Assembly (NCBI GenBank): GCA_029061605.1 | Contig: JAIDRT010000035.1 | Location: 17,132 to 81,131, forward strand | Length of the DNA stretch: 64,000 nt | Direction: 5' to 3' | Origin: Clostridia bacterium | GTDB taxonomy: Bacteria; Bacillota; Clostridia; Christensenellales; UBA3700 | Part shown: positions 25,461 to 35,221 of the stretch, piece by piece | How positions within the stretch are numbered: position 1 is the stretch's first letter | Layout: each line of letters starts with the position of its first letter | The notes under the pieces: model-generated | Told to the model about the DNA's origin: nothing | Databases searched by the model: none | Seen by the model: the letters and a program-made list of their open reading frames with translations, nothing else | Translations under genes and position numbers: made by a program

Positions 25461-26414
25461 TTATTCATCCTTGTCCTTGAGTTTAAGACCAAGGTCGTCA
25501 ATTTTCTTCATAACTTCTTCGAGCGACTTCTTACCGAGATTTCTCACTTTAAGCATATCGTCTTCAGTTTTTTCCGTCAAATCCTTGACAGTGTTGATAC
25601 CCGCTCTTCTCAAGCAGTTGTAAGATCTTACTGACAAATCCAAATCTTCGATTGCCATTTCGTAAATCTTTGCCTGTGATTCGTTGTCTTGAGAGATAAG
25701 TATCTCTTTTTCTGCCATATTGTCAACAAGTTTTACAAAAATACCAAGGTGATCATTCATAATCTTGGCAGCCAAACTGATGACCTCATTTGGCGTCGAT
25801 GTACCGTTGGTCGCAACGTCAATGGTGAGTTTGTCAAAATTGATGTCTTGACCTTTTCTGGTGCTCTCTACCTGATAACTTGCTGCGATAACAGGCGTGA
25901 AGATAGCGTCTACCGGAATATATCCTATACCTTGCTCCTCATCCTTGTTTTCGCTTGCGCCTACGTAGCCTCTGCCTACGCCGATATAGATCTCCATCTC
26001 AATGCTTGCGCCGTCCTCAAGAGTACAAATCTCAAGTTCGGGATTGAGGATCTCTATGTCGTCGCTGTGAGATATATCTGCAGCGGTAACTACGCCGGGC
26101 GTATATTTGTTGATAGTACAAAGTTGTTTGAAGTTCTTATCTTCGGTATGAGCCTTTACTGCAAGTCCCTTGATATTGAGAATTATTTCAGTAACGTCTT
26201 CTTTGATACCGGGGATAGCGGTGAACTCGTGTTGAACTCCATTTATTCTAATACCGACTGGAGCAGCGCCCGGCAAAGCGCCCAAGAGAATTCTTCTAAG
26301 GCTGTTGCCGAGAGTAGTACCAAATCCGCGCTCCAACGGCTCGACGGAATATCTGGTTTTTCTACCCGGCTCCATATCTTCTTTATTGATATTTGGTTTT
26401 TGAATTTCTATCAT
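25461..26414 (-). CDS. rpoA: RNA polymerase alpha subunit
   Basis: 317 aa from the ATG at 26414 (MIEIQKPNIN) with AGGAGG 6 nt upstream; the longer frame to 26432 lacks support. The N-terminal domain (FGTTLGNSLRRILL, about 35-48) drives dimerisation and assembly; the C-terminal domain (about 245-305, IEDLDLSVRSYNCLRRAGI, VRNLGKKSL) binds UP elements and activators. Part of the rpsM-rpsK-rpsD-rpoA-rplQ transcript. A second alpha-CTD-like domain occurs in the fusion protein at 15478-16458. Confidence 0.98.
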   Translation of the reverse strand: MIEIQKPNINKEDMEPGRKTRYSVEPLERGFGTTLGNSLRRILLGALPGAAPVGIRINGVQHEFTAIPGIKEDVTEIILNIKGLAVKAHTEDKNFKQLCTINKYTPGVVTAADISHSDDIEILNPELEICTLEDGASIEMEIYIGVGRGYVGASENKDEEQGIGYIPVDAIFTPVIAASYQVESTRKGQDINFDKLTIDVATNGTSTPNEVISLAAKIMNDHLGIFVKLVDNMAEKEILISQDNESQAKIYEMAIEDLDLSVRSYNCLRRAGINTVKDLTEKTEDDMLKVRNLGKKSLEEVMKKIDDLGLKLKDKDE

Positions 26415-26464
26415 TGTTAGCCTCCTATTCAATGTTCAATGACCGAGACTGTCACAGCGTATTA

Positions 26465-27088
26465 TTATTTAGAATACAACTCGACAATCATATGCTCTTC
26501 AATCTTTTGCTCGACGTCTGCTCTCTCTGGCAAAGCAATTACGTTGCCAGTCATAGTAGCATTGTCAAAAGTCAACCACTTAGGAAGATTGAGTGTCTTA
26601 GCCTCCTTGATACCACTGAAGACCTTTTTGTCGGCTTTGTTTTCTTTGACGCCTATTACGTCGCCCTTCTTCACGAGGAATGAAGGAATATTTACGCACT
26701 TGCCGTTAACGGTGATCAAACCGTGGTTGACGATTTGTCTAGCCATTGAACGAGAAGATGCCAAACCAAGACGGTAAACGGTGTTGTCAAGACGTCTTTC
26801 CAAAAGGATAAGCATATTTTCACCGGTGATACCTCTCATCTTTTCGGCTTTGTCGTAGTAACCTCTGAATTGTTTCTCGCAAAGTCCGTAGATTCTCTTG
26901 GTCTTTTGTTTTTCTCTCAACTGTGTAGCGTATTCGCTGTTCTTTTTACGATCAGCGCCGTGTTGTCCCGGAGGAGTGCTGTTCTTTGCAAAAGGACACT
27001 TTTCCGAATAACACTTTTCGCCTTTCAAAAATAATTTTTCGCCTTCGCGTCTGCATTGACGACAATCAGGACCTGTATATCTAGCCAT
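26465..27088 (-). CDS. rpsD: 30S ribosomal protein S4, zinc form
   Basis: 207 aa. The N-terminus has the C+ zinc site (C-x2-C at about 9-12 and C-x4-C at about 26-31). The S4 RNA-binding domain ([20 protein letters not shown]) lies about 95-160. S4 nucleates 16S assembly and in many bacteria represses its own operon; the leader before rpsM is a candidate target. Confidence 0.98.
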   Translation of the reverse strand: MARYTGPDCRQCRREGEKLFLKGEKCYSEKCPFAKNSTPPGQHGADRKKNSEYATQLREKQKTKRIYGLCEKQFRGYYDKAEKMRGITGENMLILLERRLDNTVYRLGLASSRSMARQIVNHGLITVNGKCVNIPSFLVKKGDVIGVKENKADKKVFSGIKEAKTLNLPKWLTFDNATMTGNVIALPERADVEQKIEEHMIVELYSK

Positions 27089-27106
27089 ATTATTGCAAAC
27101 CTCCTA

Positions 27107-27502
27107 TTACAGTCTTCTGCGCTTTGGTGGGCGACAGCCATTGTGCGGGATCGGAGATACGTCTTTGATGAGCGTAACGTTCAATCCTACGTTCTGCAAG
27201 GCTCTGATAGCAGACTCTCTGCCGCTACCCGGTCCCTTGACATATACTTCTACGTTTCTTACGCCTGCGTCATATGCGACTTTACCAGCGTCTTCACTTA
27301 CCATCTGAGCGGCAAACGGAGTAGATTTCTTGCTACCGCGAAGTTGAAGTTTACCAGAACTTGACCAACTGATTGCGTTGCCTTGCGTATCGGTAATCGT
27401 CACAATGGTATTGTTGAAAGAGGCGTGAATATGAGCGCAACCGTTTTCACCGCGGCGCTTATTTACAGTACGTTTTTTTACAACTTTTTTAGCAACTGCC
27501 AT
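27107..27502 (-). CDS. rpsK: 30S ribosomal protein S11
   Basis: 131 aa, normal length, with the conserved [16 protein letters not shown] block and the C-terminal [17 protein letters not shown]. It forms the platform of the small subunit. Lies between rpsM (13 bp) and rpsD (18 bp). Confidence 0.98.
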   Translation of the reverse strand: MAVAKKVVKKRTVNKRRGENGCAHIHASFNNTIVTITDTQGNAISWSSSGKLQLRGSKKSTPFAAQMVSEDAGKVAYDAGVRNVEVYVKGPGSGRESAIRALQNVGLNVTLIKDVSPIPHNGCRPPKRRRL

Positions 27503-27515
27503 TATTCAATCCTCC

Positions 27516-27887
27516 TTATTTCTTCTTACGGCTAACGGTCTTCTTTGGACCTTTTCTTGTACGAGCGTTTTGCTTTGTACTCTGACCGCGTACCGGCAAT
27601 CCCTTACGGTGTCTCACACCGCGATAACAACCGATTTCCTGCAGTCTTTTGATGTTCATCTTGATTTCACGCTTCAAATCGCCTTCAACCATAATGTTGT
27701 TGCGGTCGATATATTCACGAATCTTGTTTACTTCTTCATCAGTCAAATCCCTAACTCTTGTATCAGGATTTATACCTGTATCAGCGAGAATCTTGTTGGA
27801 CGTAACTCTTCCTATACCGTAGATATAAGTAAGACCTATCTCAACTCTTTTCTCATTTGGCAAATCAACGCCACTAATACGAGCCAT
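27516..27887 (-). CDS. rpsM: 30S ribosomal protein S13
   Basis: 123 aa. [24 protein letters not shown] and the basic C-terminus ([20 protein letters not shown]) are typical. S13 contacts the 50S subunit and P-site tRNA. First gene of the alpha operon, with its own consensus promoter and a leader of about 130 nt. Confidence 0.98.
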   Translation of the reverse strand: MARISGVDLPNEKRVEIGLTYIYGIGRVTSNKILADTGINPDTRVRDLTDEEVNKIREYIDRNNIMVEGDLKREIKMNIKRLQEIGCYRGVRHRKGLPVRGQSTKQNARTRKGPKKTVSRKKK

Positions 27888-28020
27888 TAAAATACCTCCA
27901 ATAATTTAATAAATGTTTTATTATATTATTAAACGCTACGAGAAGTTAGATTGTCTGTTGTATTTGGAATGAAACAACCTATTAGCCGCTCCCCAACGAT
28001 TAATGTCTTTTAGCCTAGGT
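27888..28020 (-). promoter_or_regulatory. Leader of the alpha operon (candidate r-protein control region)
   Basis: About 125 nt lie between the predicted start and the rpsM ribosome site (TTGGAGG). It contains a GC-richer block (CGTTGGGGAGCGGC, then AATAGGTTG) in an otherwise AT-rich region and no open frame. In several bacteria the protein S4 binds such a leader to repress this operon; that is known of the family, and inferred here. Confidence 0.35.
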
Positions 28021-28049
28021 ATTATAACACGATTTAATAAATCTTGCAA
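28021..28049 (-). promoter_or_regulatory. Promoter of the alpha operon
   Basis: TTGCAA (28044-28049) and TATAAT (28021-28026) on the minus strand with a 17-bp spacer, in the 278-bp gap between rpmJ and rpsM. It separates alpha operon transcription from the upstream spc genes. Confidence 0.82.
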
Positions 28050-28087
28050 GCGTTATAATACAATTTTTTTATTTTTTACGCAATAAA

Positions 28088-28115
28088 GGAATTATGGATA
28101 ACGCCATAATCCTTT
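28088..28115 (-). terminator. Hairpin after rpmJ, possible weak terminator
   Basis: AAGGA-T-TTATGG-type stem pairing with CCATAATTCCTT around a 6-nt loop, but only a mixed T/A stretch follows on the minus strand. A second small hairpin (AGCGTAAAACGCT) lies just before it. Readthrough into rpsM is likely. Confidence 0.45.
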
Positions 28116-28166
28116 TTAGCCGTTTTTAAGCGTTTTACGCTCATTTCTTATAATTAAGAGAAATTA

Positions 28167-28283
28167 TTAGCCTTGCTTTTGCTTATGCTTTTTGTATTTT
28201 GAGCAGATGATCATAACTGCTCCGTTTCTCTTTATTACCTTGCATTTGTCGCACATCGGCTTTACTGATGGTCTGACCTTCAT
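28167..28283 (-). CDS. rpmJ: 50S ribosomal protein L36
   Basis: 38 aa: [20 protein letters not shown] then [18 protein letters not shown]. The zinc ligands (C-x2-C, a third Cys, and His) mark the C+ form. It lies between infA and the rpsM promoter, the standard place. A ribosome site (GGAGG) precedes the ATG. Confidence 0.97.
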   Translation of the reverse strand: MKVRPSVKPMCDKCKVIKRNGAVMIICSKYKKHKQKQG

Positions 28284-28307
28284 TGTTATATCCTCCGTTA
28301 ATCTACC

Positions 28308-28529
28308 TTAATTCTTATTACGCCATACTATTCTACCTTTGGTGAGATCGTATGGACTTAATTCTACTTTGACTGCGTCCCCTTCGAGAATTTTGATATA
28401 ATTCTTTCTCAATTTTCCCGACAGATACGCTACGATAACGTGTCCGTTTGACAACTCTACTTTAAAATTGGTACCAGGCAATACTTCTATTACTTTTCCC
28501 TCTGCTTCGATTACGTCTTCTTTGGACAT
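28308..28529 (-). CDS. infA: Translation initiation factor IF-1
   Basis: 73 aa, the usual length, single S1-like OB fold: [20 protein letters not shown], then [20 protein letters not shown]. It blocks the A site during initiation. GGAGG lies before the ATG; it sits between the KOW protein gene and rpmJ. Confidence 0.98.
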   Translation of the reverse strand: MSKEDVIEAEGKVIEVLPGTNFKVELSNGHVIVAYLSGKLRKNYIKILEGDAVKVELSPYDLTKGRIVWRNKN

Positions 28530-28538
28530 ATATACCTC

Positions 28539-28787
28539 CTATTCAACAGTATCAAGTTTACCTAATCTATCCGCGATGCTCTTATCGTCGACGTACGAAT
28601 TTATATCGCTTGCCTCTTCAATGAGTTTGACGTGCTTGACGTTCTTTTGTTTAGGACTTTCCAGCCTTCTCGACTTACCGTCGGCAATCAATATGTAATT
28701 CTCATTGAGCGTCGCTATGACAACGAAATATCTCTTTGCGTCGTGTCCGCTCTTTGATTGCACTATGTCTCCAACTTTAAAAGCCAT
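28539..28787 (-). CDS. KOW-domain RNA-binding protein (L14e-like)
   Basis: 82 aa from the ATG at 28787 (MAFKVGDIVQSKSG) with AGGT upstream; the longer frame to 28814 overlaps map's end and lacks support. A KOW motif (VGDIVQSKSGHDAKRYFVV, then YILIADGKSRRLESPKQKN) fills the N-terminal half. Such genes are common between map and infA in Clostridia; they resemble archaeal/eukaryotic L14e/L6e and are thought to bind ribosomal RNA, but their role is not well established. Confidence 0.85.
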   Translation of the reverse strand: MAFKVGDIVQSKSGHDAKRYFVVIATLNENYILIADGKSRRLESPKQKNVKHVKLIEEASDINSYVDDKSIADRLGKLDTVE

Positions 28788-28794
28788 CTTTACC

Positions 28795-29541
28795 TCACAG
28801 CGACAATATCTCAACGCCGTCTTCTTTTATCCACACGGTGTTTTCGTAATGCGCCGAAGGCATTCCGTCTGCCGTAACTACCGTCCAACCGTCATTAAGC
28901 ATATACACTTCGTGCGTTCCCATATTGATCATTGGCTCAATGGCAATCGTCATATTTTTACGCAATCGCATTCCGTGTCCTTCTCTGCCGTAATTAGGCA
29001 CTTCGGGATCTTCGTGCATTTCTTTGCCTATTCCGTGTCCTACCAATGCCCTTACAACTCCGTAACCGTGGGATTCTGCATAAGACTGTATCGCGTGTCC
29101 CAAGTCTCCAAGTCTAACTCCCTCTTTGAGAATCTTGACTCCTTCAAAAAAACTCTGCTTGGTGACTTCGACTAGTTTTGCTTTTTCTTCGCTGACTTTG
29201 CCTATCATAAAGGTTCTTGCGGCGTCGCCGTTGTAACCTTTGTAGATACTTCCGCAGTCTACGCTGACTATGTCGCCCTCTTTGATCACCACTTTGTCTG
29301 ACGGAATACCGTGTACGACTTGTTCATTTATCGACGTACATATCGACGCGGGAAAACCGCTATATCCCAAAAAAGACGGTATGGCGTCGCACTTGACTAT
29401 ATAATCGTGTGCTATCTTATTGAGTTGAGCCGTCGTCATTCCCTCTTTGATTTTATCTTCGAGTAGATTGAGCGTATCTCTGACGATTTGATTAGCCTTG
29501 CGCATCAACTGTATTTCATAGTCCGACTTAATGGTTATCAT
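28795..29541 (-). CDS. map: Methionine aminopeptidase, type I
   Basis: 248 aa. Metal ligands: Asp in SVDCGSIYKGYNGDAART (two Asp, about 94 and 105), His in GHGIGKEMHEDPEVPNYG (about 168), and Glu in AIEPMINMG (about 200) and WIKEDGVE (near the end). It removes the initiator Met. Its start overlaps the adk end by 14 bp. Confidence 0.97.
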   Translation of the reverse strand: MITIKSDYEIQLMRKANQIVRDTLNLLEDKIKEGMTTAQLNKIAHDYIVKCDAIPSFLGYSGFPASICTSINEQVVHGIPSDKVVIKEGDIVSVDCGSIYKGYNGDAARTFMIGKVSEEKAKLVEVTKQSFFEGVKILKEGVRLGDLGHAIQSYAESHGYGVVRALVGHGIGKEMHEDPEVPNYGREGHGMRLRKNMTIAIEPMINMGTHEVYMLNDGWTVVTADGMPSAHYENTVWIKEDGVEILSL

Positions 29542-30151
29542 TCAATATCCTCACTATGTCGTCGAAGACTTTGTTCATTTCCTGCGTTCCGTCCACGTCC
29601 TTGAGTATTCCCATATTGCTATAGTACTCTATGAGCGGAGCAGTCTGAGCATTGTAAACTTCCAGTCTTGCCTTTACGGTGTCTTCTTTGTCGTCGTCTC
29701 TTTGATAGAGTTTCTCGCCGCACTTTGCGCATACGTCTTTGCCATACCACGATACGTGATAACTCTCTCCGCACTTGCACATTCTGCGTCCTGCAATTCT
29801 GTCTACAACAAGTTTTTCGTCTACGGCTAAGTTGATCGCGCAGGTTATCTTTGCAAAATCATTCAAAGCCTTTGCCTGTTCTATCGTTCTTGGAAAGCCG
29901 TCAAGCAAAAATCCCTTTTGGCAATCTGCCTCGGCAAGTCTTTGTTTGACAAGCCCGATCACGACTTCGTCAGGCACGAGCAAGCCTTTGTCGATATAGC
30001 CCTTGGCTTCTGCGCCCAAGGCCGTGCCCGCCTTGATGTTAGCCCTCAATATGTCTCCGGTGGAGATATGAGGTATATTATACTTTTCACATACTTTCGT
30101 CGCTTGGGTGCCTTTACCGGCGCCCGGCGCTCCTAAAAATACTAAGTACAT
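29528..30151 (-). CDS. adk: Adenylate kinase with zinc-binding lid
   Basis: 207 aa. P-loop GAPGAGKGTQ (7-16), the NMP site FLLDGFPRT (about 81-89), and a lid carrying C-x-C and C-x2-C (about 128-130 and 145-148), the structural zinc site of Firmicutes enzymes. It equilibrates ATP, AMP and ADP. Lies 10 bp after secY. Confidence 0.98.
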   Translation of the reverse strand: MYLVFLGAPGAGKGTQATKVCEKYNIPHISTGDILRANIKAGTALGAEAKGYIDKGLLVPDEVVIGLVKQRLAEADCQKGFLLDGFPRTIEQAKALNDFAKITCAINLAVDEKLVVDRIAGRRMCKCGESYHVSWYGKDVCAKCGEKLYQRDDDKEDTVKARLEVYNAQTAPLIEYYSNMGILKDVDGTQEMNKVFDDIVRILNDNH

Positions 30152-30161
30152 AAATCCTCTT

Positions 30162-31490
30162 TTACTTGAGGAAGCCCTTGTAGTGCTTCATCATAAGTTG
30201 TCCCTCAAGTTGTTTGTTGAATTCAAGCGCAACGCTTACCGCAATGAGCATACCAGTAGATGATATTGCGTTGTTTACTCCCAGTCCAGCGCCTATAAGT
30301 TGGAAGAGGACTGCCGGTACTATGGCTATAAAGCCAAGGAACAATGCGCCGAACAAAACTATTCTGTTGTTGATTTTTTGAAGGTAATCGCTTGTGGGTT
30401 TACCACTTCTGATACCCTGTATTGAGCCGCCGTACTGTTGCAAGTTTCTTGCTACGTCCTGCGGGTTGAACTGTATCTGCGCATAGAAGTATGCGAAGAA
30501 TATGATCAGAACAAGCATTACCAAATAGTAGAATACCCAGCCTACCCATTGCCATTGCGAGTTTATGCTCCCCGGATAGCAGAAGGTCATATAGTTGACA
30601 AATGCCTGGTTATCCTGTCCTGTAAATTGGAATATCATCATAGGTATCGTCATAAAGGACGACGCAAAGATGATAGGCATTACGCCCGAACTGTTGACTT
30701 TGATTGGTATAAACGTCGACTGTCCGCCGTACATCTTATTGCCCTTGACTTGCTTTGCATAGTTGACTTTGATTCTTCTCTCTCCGCCGTCTACAAATAC
30801 AATAAACGCAAACAGGAACAACACTACCAATAAATATCCAAACAAATTCCAAAGTTTTGTAGGATCGGCTTGAATTTGCGGAATCGTATTAACGAGCGCT
30901 AATCCAAAAGATGACAGTATACCGCTGAAGATTATCAGCGAAGTACCGTTGCCAATACCAAGTTCAGTAATTCTCTCGCCAAGCCACATAACTACCGTAC
31001 TGCCCGAAACGAGCAACGCGATAATCATAATAGCCGTAAGCCAACCGTTCTTTTCGCCAAACATAGGCTCAATATAGTCTTTATAAGCGACTACGATACC
31101 TATTGCCTGCACAACAGCCAAGGCTATTGCTACGTATCTGGTGATTATTGTGATTTTTTCACGCCCCTCATCACCTTGTTTTGAAAGTCTTTCAAGCGGT
31201 GGAATGATAAGTGTGAGCAACTGCATTATGATAAAACTGTTGATAAACGGCAAAATACCTAGCGCGAATAGCGTGAGATATTGCATTGAGCCGCCGCTCA
31301 TCATACTCAAAAGTTGAAATATCGTGTTGCTTTCAGCCGTACCTCCGAACTGACCTGCGTAAAAATCAGCAGATATGCCTGGAAGCGGTATCCAACAACC
31401 GATTCGGAATGCGAGAAGCAATCCGAACGTTGCGAATATTTTGTTTCTGATGCTTTTATCACTAAATGCGTTTTTGATAGTTTGCCACAT
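30162..31490 (-). CDS. secY: Protein translocase subunit SecY
   Basis: 442 aa, ten membrane helices. The plug/lateral gate regions and the cytoplasmic loop (GGERRIKVNYAKQ about 237-249) match SecY. It forms the channel with SecE and SecG. Its start overlaps the rplO stop by one base, giving coupled translation. Confidence 0.98.
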   Translation of the reverse strand: MWQTIKNAFSDKSIRNKIFATFGLLLAFRIGCWIPLPGISADFYAGQFGGTAESNTIFQLLSMMSGGSMQYLTLFALGILPFINSFIIMQLLTLIIPPLERLSKQGDEGREKITIITRYVAIALAVVQAIGIVVAYKDYIEPMFGEKNGWLTAIMIIALLVSGSTVVMWLGERITELGIGNGTSLIIFSGILSSFGLALVNTIPQIQADPTKLWNLFGYLLVVLFLFAFIVFVDGGERRIKVNYAKQVKGNKMYGGQSTFIPIKVNSSGVMPIIFASSFMTIPMMIFQFTGQDNQAFVNYMTFCYPGSINSQWQWVGWVFYYLVMLVLIIFFAYFYAQIQFNPQDVARNLQQYGGSIQGIRSGKPTSDYLQKINNRIVLFGALFLGFIAIVPAVLFQLIGAGLGVNNAISSTGMLIAVSVALEFNKQLEGQLMMKHYKGFLK

Positions 31491-31933
31491 TATAGCACCT
31501 CTGCTTTGCCACCTGCTTTTTCAATTATTTGCACAGATGACTTAGTAAATTTGTTTGCTTTAACCTCAAGCCTTTTTGTCAATGTACCATTGCCAAGAAC
31601 CTTCAAACCATAAGGCTCAACCTTACTAAGAACACCCTTCTCGAGGAGAAGTTCTGCAGTAACTACCGTACCGTCGTCGAACACTTCAAGATCGCTGACG
31701 TTGACGATAGAATATACTTTTTTGAAGACGTTGTTGAATCCTCTCTTAGGAATTCTTCTTACGAGTGGCATTTGTCCGCCTTCAAATCCCGGTCTTACTC
31801 CGCCGCCGCTACGAGCCCATTGCCCCTTGTGACCTTTACCGGAAGTCTTGCCGAGACCCGAGCCAATACCTCTGCCGAGTCTTTTTGACTGCGTCTTTGC
31901 TCCCTCTGCAGGAGCCATATTGTTCAATTTCAT
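31490..31933 (-). CDS. rplO: 50S ribosomal protein L15
   Basis: 147 aa. [20 protein letters not shown] (about 18-37) is the basic loop typical of L15, with the globular C-terminal domain after it. Between rpmD and secY. Confidence 0.98.
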   Translation of the reverse strand: MKLNNMAPAEGAKTQSKRLGRGIGSGLGKTSGKGHKGQWARSGGGVRPGFEGGQMPLVRRIPKRGFNNVFKKVYSIVNVSDLEVFDDGTVVTAELLLEKGVLSKVEPYGLKVLGNGTLTKRLEVKANKFTKSSVQIIEKAGGKAEVL

Positions 31934-31945
31934 ATCTAATCCTCC

Positions 31946-32125
31946 TTACGCCTGCTCAATCATTACGAGATGCGAAACTACCTTGAGCATACCCTCGGAA
32001 CAAGCGTTAGACGTGATAACGTTGCTGCTTCCGATCTTCTTGAGACCCAAAGCCTTGATTGTATCTTTTTGCTTTTGCGAGCAACCTATCGTACTCTTTA
32101 CGAGCGTAACTTTAATCTTTTCCAT
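31946..32125 (-). CDS. rpmD: 50S ribosomal protein L30
   Basis: 59 aa: MEKIKVTLVKSTIGCSQKQK, then ALGLKKIGSSN and a short C-terminal beta strand ending in IEQA. The family's length and place (rpsE-rpmD-rplO) both fit. AGGAGG lies before the ATG. Easily missed because it is short. Confidence 0.96.
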   Translation of the reverse strand: MEKIKVTLVKSTIGCSQKQKDTIKALGLKKIGSSNVITSNACSEGMLKVVSHLVMIEQA

Positions 32126-32138
32126 AAGTCGCCTCCTA

Positions 32139-32648
32139 TTAGCCTATAATATCTTCGACGCTCTTGCCTCTCAAAGCGGCGATTTGCTCAGCCGTCTTCA
32201 TCTTTGCAAGTCCGTCAAAGGTAGCCTTGACACAGTTGATTTTGTTGTTGCTGCCCATAGACTTTGTTCTCACATCCTTGATGCCTGCGCATTCAAGTAC
32301 GGCACGAACAGGACCGCCTGCGATAACACCGGTACCTGCGCTAGCCGGCATTATAATAACCTTAGAACTTCCGAAGTTGCCGATTGCCTCGTGCGGAACA
32401 GACGTGTCCAACTTAGCAATCTTTATCATATTGCGCTTTGCTTCTGCCGTTGCCTTGCGGATAGCCTCAGGAACTTCGCCTGCTTTGCCCATTCCGAGAC
32501 CGATAGAACCTTGTCCGTCGCCGACTACTATAAGAGCCGCAAATCTCATTGTTCTACCGCCCTTGACAACCTTGGTTACGCGGTTGACGCAAATGAGTTT
32601 ATTGAGCAATTCTTCTTCTTGATTGTTAAATCTCTCTTTTCTAGCCAT
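32139..32648 (-). CDS. rpsE: 30S ribosomal protein S5
   Basis: 169 aa. The double-stranded-RNA-binding-like N-terminal domain ([20 protein letters not shown]) and [20 protein letters not shown] in the C-terminal domain are typical; S5 is important for accuracy of translation. Between rplR and rpmD. Confidence 0.98.
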   Translation of the reverse strand: MARKERFNNQEEELLNKLICVNRVTKVVKGGRTMRFAALIVVGDGQGSIGLGMGKAGEVPEAIRKATAEAKRNMIKIAKLDTSVPHEAIGNFGSSKVIIMPASAGTGVIAGGPVRAVLECAGIKDVRTKSMGSNNKINCVKATFDGLAKMKTAEQIAALRGKSVEDIIG

Positions 32649-32659
32649 TTTGGATCTCC

Positions 32660-33028
32660 TTAGAATTTAAGTCCGGCTTCTCTTGCGCCGTCTGCAACGC
32701 TCTTAACGCGTCCGGTATAGAGATATCCGCCTCTGTCGAAAACTACTTCGGTGATACCTGCTTGCAAAGCCTTTTTAGCAACTGCCTTGCCTACTTCGGC
32801 TGCGGCCTCAGTCTTGGTCATATCCTTGACTTTCTTAATCATATCCTTATCAAGAGTCGAGCAAGAAACGAGCGTCGTACCTTTGATATCGTCGATAATC
32901 TGCACGTTGATATTGTTGGTACTTCTGTATACGTTGAAGCGAGGTCTCTCGGCTGTGCCACTGATTTTAGATCTAACTCTTTGATGTCTTTTTTGCCTGA
33001 TGGCATTCTTATCAATCTTACTAATCAT
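32660..33028 (-). CDS. rplR: 50S ribosomal protein L18
   Basis: 122 aa. [20 protein letters not shown] and the C-terminal [20 protein letters not shown] are diagnostic. It binds 5S rRNA with L5. Spacing to rpsE is 11 bp. Confidence 0.98.
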   Translation of the reverse strand: MISKIDKNAIRQKRHQRVRSKISGTAERPRFNVYRSTNNINVQIIDDIKGTTLVSCSTLDKDMIKKVKDMTKTEAAAEVGKAVAKKALQAGITEVVFDRGGYLYTGRVKSVADGAREAGLKF

Positions 33029-33041
33029 TTTATCTCACTCC

Positions 33042-33584
33042 TTATTTCTTACCTGTCTTGCCTTCCTTACGTACGATAACTTCGTCTTTATAACGAATAC
33101 CGTATACGTGGTAAGGATCGGGGTTACGAACTTTTCTTATGTTGGCAGCCATTTGACCAACCAACTCTTTGTCAATACCCTTTACGACTACTTCCGTAAC
33201 GGAAACGCACTCGTAAGTGATACCCGGTATCTCTTCTATCTCAACCGGATGCGAATAACCTAGGTTGAGCACGAGTTTTTTACCTTGCTTGGTTGCCTTG
33301 TAACCTACACCGTTGAGAATCAAAGATTTCTCAAAGCCCTTGGATACGCCTTCAACCATATTTGCAATAAGTTTTCTGTAAAGACCGTGCATTGCCTTGA
33401 CCGGCTTATCGTCATTGGGTCTTGTTACGTGCACTTCTGCGCCCTCTACTTTTACGGTAATGATGCTGTTTACTTTGAGTGTCAAAGTGCCCTTTGCGCC
33501 TTTAACCGTAACAATATTTTCGGGCGATACGCTTACTTCTACGCCTGCTGGGATAGCAACAGGAAGTCTACCAATTCTTGACAT
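33042..33584 (-). CDS. rplF: 50S ribosomal protein L6
   Basis: 180 aa. Start [20 protein letters not shown] and the C-terminal [19 protein letters not shown] fit the two-domain L6 fold near the factor-binding site. Confidence 0.98.
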   Translation of the reverse strand: MSRIGRLPVAIPAGVEVSVSPENIVTVKGAKGTLTLKVNSIITVKVEGAEVHVTRPNDDKPVKAMHGLYRKLIANMVEGVSKGFEKSLILNGVGYKATKQGKKLVLNLGYSHPVEIEEIPGITYECVSVTEVVVKGIDKELVGQMAANIRKVRNPDPYHVYGIRYKDEVIVRKEGKTGKK

Positions 33585-33599
33585 ATTCCTACCTCCCTA

Positions 33600-33998
33600 T
33601 TACCAAACGTAAGCGAGTACTTCGCCGCCGATATGTGCTGCGCGAGCCTTCTTGTCAGTCATAATTCCCTTGGAAGTGGAAATGATTGCTATTCCCAAAC
33701 CGTTGAGAACGACAGGAAGTTTCTCTGAGTTTGCGTACACTCTCAAGCCTGGCTTGGAAATACGCTTGATTCCGGAAATGACCTTCTCATTGTTAGGTCC
33801 ATATTTCAAATTTACCTTCATAACACTTTGAACTTCGCCTTCAACTACTTCATATCCGTTGATAAATCCTTCTTCAGTCAAGATGTCGGCGATTGCCTTC
33901 TTCATCTTGGAAAGAGGTACTTCGACGCTTTCGTGTCTTGCTACCAAAGCATTACGGATACGAGTGAGCATATCTGCGATCGGATCAGTTATCATCAT
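33600..33998 (-). CDS. rpsH: 30S ribosomal protein S8
   Basis: 132 aa. [20 protein letters not shown] at the N-terminus and the [20 protein letters not shown] block near the C-terminus are typical. The first ATG (33998) has the better ribosome-site distance (GGAGGG); a second ATG follows directly. Confidence 0.98.
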   Translation of the reverse strand: MMITDPIADMLTRIRNALVARHESVEVPLSKMKKAIADILTEEGFINGYEVVEGEVQSVMKVNLKYGPNNEKVISGIKRISKPGLRVYANSEKLPVVLNGLGIAIISTSKGIMTDKKARAAHIGGEVLAYVW

Positions 33999-34016
33999 AG
34001 TAAAAATACCCTCCTA

Positions 34017-34202
34017 TTACCAACTTGCCTTCTTTACTCCGGGGATCTCGCCCTTGTAAGCGAGTTCTCTGAAGCAAATTCTGCAAATTCCGTACTTTCT
34101 TAAAACTGCGTGCGGTCTTCCACAAATCTGGCATCTGGTGTATGCTCTTGTGGAGTACTTTGGAGTCTTTTGTTGTTTGTTAATCATTGCTTTCTTTGCC
34201 AT
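34017..34202 (-). CDS. rpsN: 30S ribosomal protein S14, type Z (zinc)
   Basis: 61 aa, the length of the zinc form. C-x2-C (CQIC) and C-x2-C (CRIC) form the zinc site, in the context [20 protein letters not shown]. Confidence 0.98.
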   Translation of the reverse strand: MAKKAMINKQQKTPKYSTRAYTRCQICGRPHAVLRKYGICRICFRELAYKGEIPGVKKASW

Positions 34203-34213
34203 AATTTAATCTC

Positions 34214-34765
34214 CTATTTCACAAAAGGCATACCGAGGAGCGTCAACAACTCCTTAGCCTCTTCGTCTGTGTTTGCCGTAGTTACGACGATAATGTCAAA
34301 ACCTCTTACCTTCTCAACCTTGTCGTATTGAATTTCTGGGAAGATGATTTGTTCCTTAACGCCCATTGCGTAGTTGCCGCGTCCGTCGAACGAATCGTTT
34401 GGCACGCCCTTAAAGTCTCTTACTCGGGGAAGAGCGACGGATATGAGTTTATCCATAAAGTCGTACATCTTCTTTCCTCTCAAAGTTACCTTTGCGCCAA
34501 TCGTCATACCTTCTCTCACCTTGAAGTTTGCAACGCTCTTCTTAGCCTTGCACTCTGCGGGAGCCTGACCTGCGATCAACTTGAGTTCTTCAACAGCCTG
34601 TTGAAGGCTCTTGCTGTTATCTTTGACGTCGCCAAGACCCATATTGAGAACTACTTTCTCGAGTTTTGGAACTTGGTTGACGTTCTTATAGTTAAACTTT
34701 TTAATCAATGCAGGAACTACTGTTGATTTATAGTATTCAAGCATTCTGTATTCTCTATTTTCCAC
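34214..34765 (-). CDS. rplE: 50S ribosomal protein L5
   Basis: 183 aa. [20 protein letters not shown] near the N-terminus and [20 protein letters not shown] at the end match L5, which holds 5S rRNA and contacts P-site tRNA. 11 bp before rpsN. Confidence 0.98.
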   Translation of the reverse strand: MENREYRMLEYYKSTVVPALIKKFNYKNVNQVPKLEKVVLNMGLGDVKDNSKSLQQAVEELKLIAGQAPAECKAKKSVANFKVREGMTIGAKVTLRGKKMYDFMDKLISVALPRVRDFKGVPNDSFDGRGNYAMGVKEQIIFPEIQYDKVEKVRGFDIIVVTTANTDEEAKELLTLLGMPFVK

Positions 34766-34780
34766 AGTCGTTGTCCTCCA

Positions 34781-35206
34781 TTAGTTTTCTGCCACGTCAG
34801 TGGTCTTCTTTGCCTTGGTGGCAGTCTTCTTAGTTGCCTTCTTAGCGGTCTTTGCTGCTTTTGCCGGTTTTACGTCCAAAGACGCTCCGCACTTCTTGCA
34901 TATACGCGTCTTGATCTTCTTGCCGTTTTCGTCAACGCTGATGTTGTGGGCAATTCTCGTAGCGCTATTGCAACTCGGGCAGAGGATCATTACGTTGGAT
35001 ACGTTTATAGACGCCTCTCTTTCGATAATTCCGCCCTTCTCTTGAGCGTTGCGAGGCTTAACGAAACACTTTACAGTTCTTAAATCCGAGCCTTGCAAAA
35101 CTACTCTTTGGGACTTGGTATCTACCGCCAATACTTGACCTGTCTTACCTTTATCGACGCCTGCGATAACCTTAACCGCATCGCCTTTCTTAACATTCAT
35201 ACTCAT
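34781..35206 (-). CDS. rplX: 50S ribosomal protein L24, zinc-ribbon form with a Lys/Ala tail
   Basis: 141 aa, longer than the usual 100-105. The KOW motif (KKGDAVKVIAGVDKGKTGQV) is N-terminal. The second half has CPSC (about 68-71) and CKKC (about 98-101), a zinc ribbon replacing the usual loop. A tail of about 35 Lys/Ala/Thr residues follows. The first of two ATGs (35206) has the better ribosome site. Confidence 0.97.
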   Translation of the reverse strand: MSMNVKKGDAVKVIAGVDKGKTGQVLAVDTKSQRVVLQGSDLRTVKCFVKPRNAQEKGGIIEREASINVSNVMILCPSCNSATRIAHNISVDENGKKIKTRICKKCGASLDVKPAKAAKTAKKATKKTATKAKKTTDVAEN

Positions 35207-35221
35207 ATTGGTCTACCTCCG

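Noticed and set aside
31848-32663. 271-codon plus-strand open frame across rplO-rpmD-rpsE
   Set aside because: It runs opposite three certain ribosomal protein genes and has no recognisable content.
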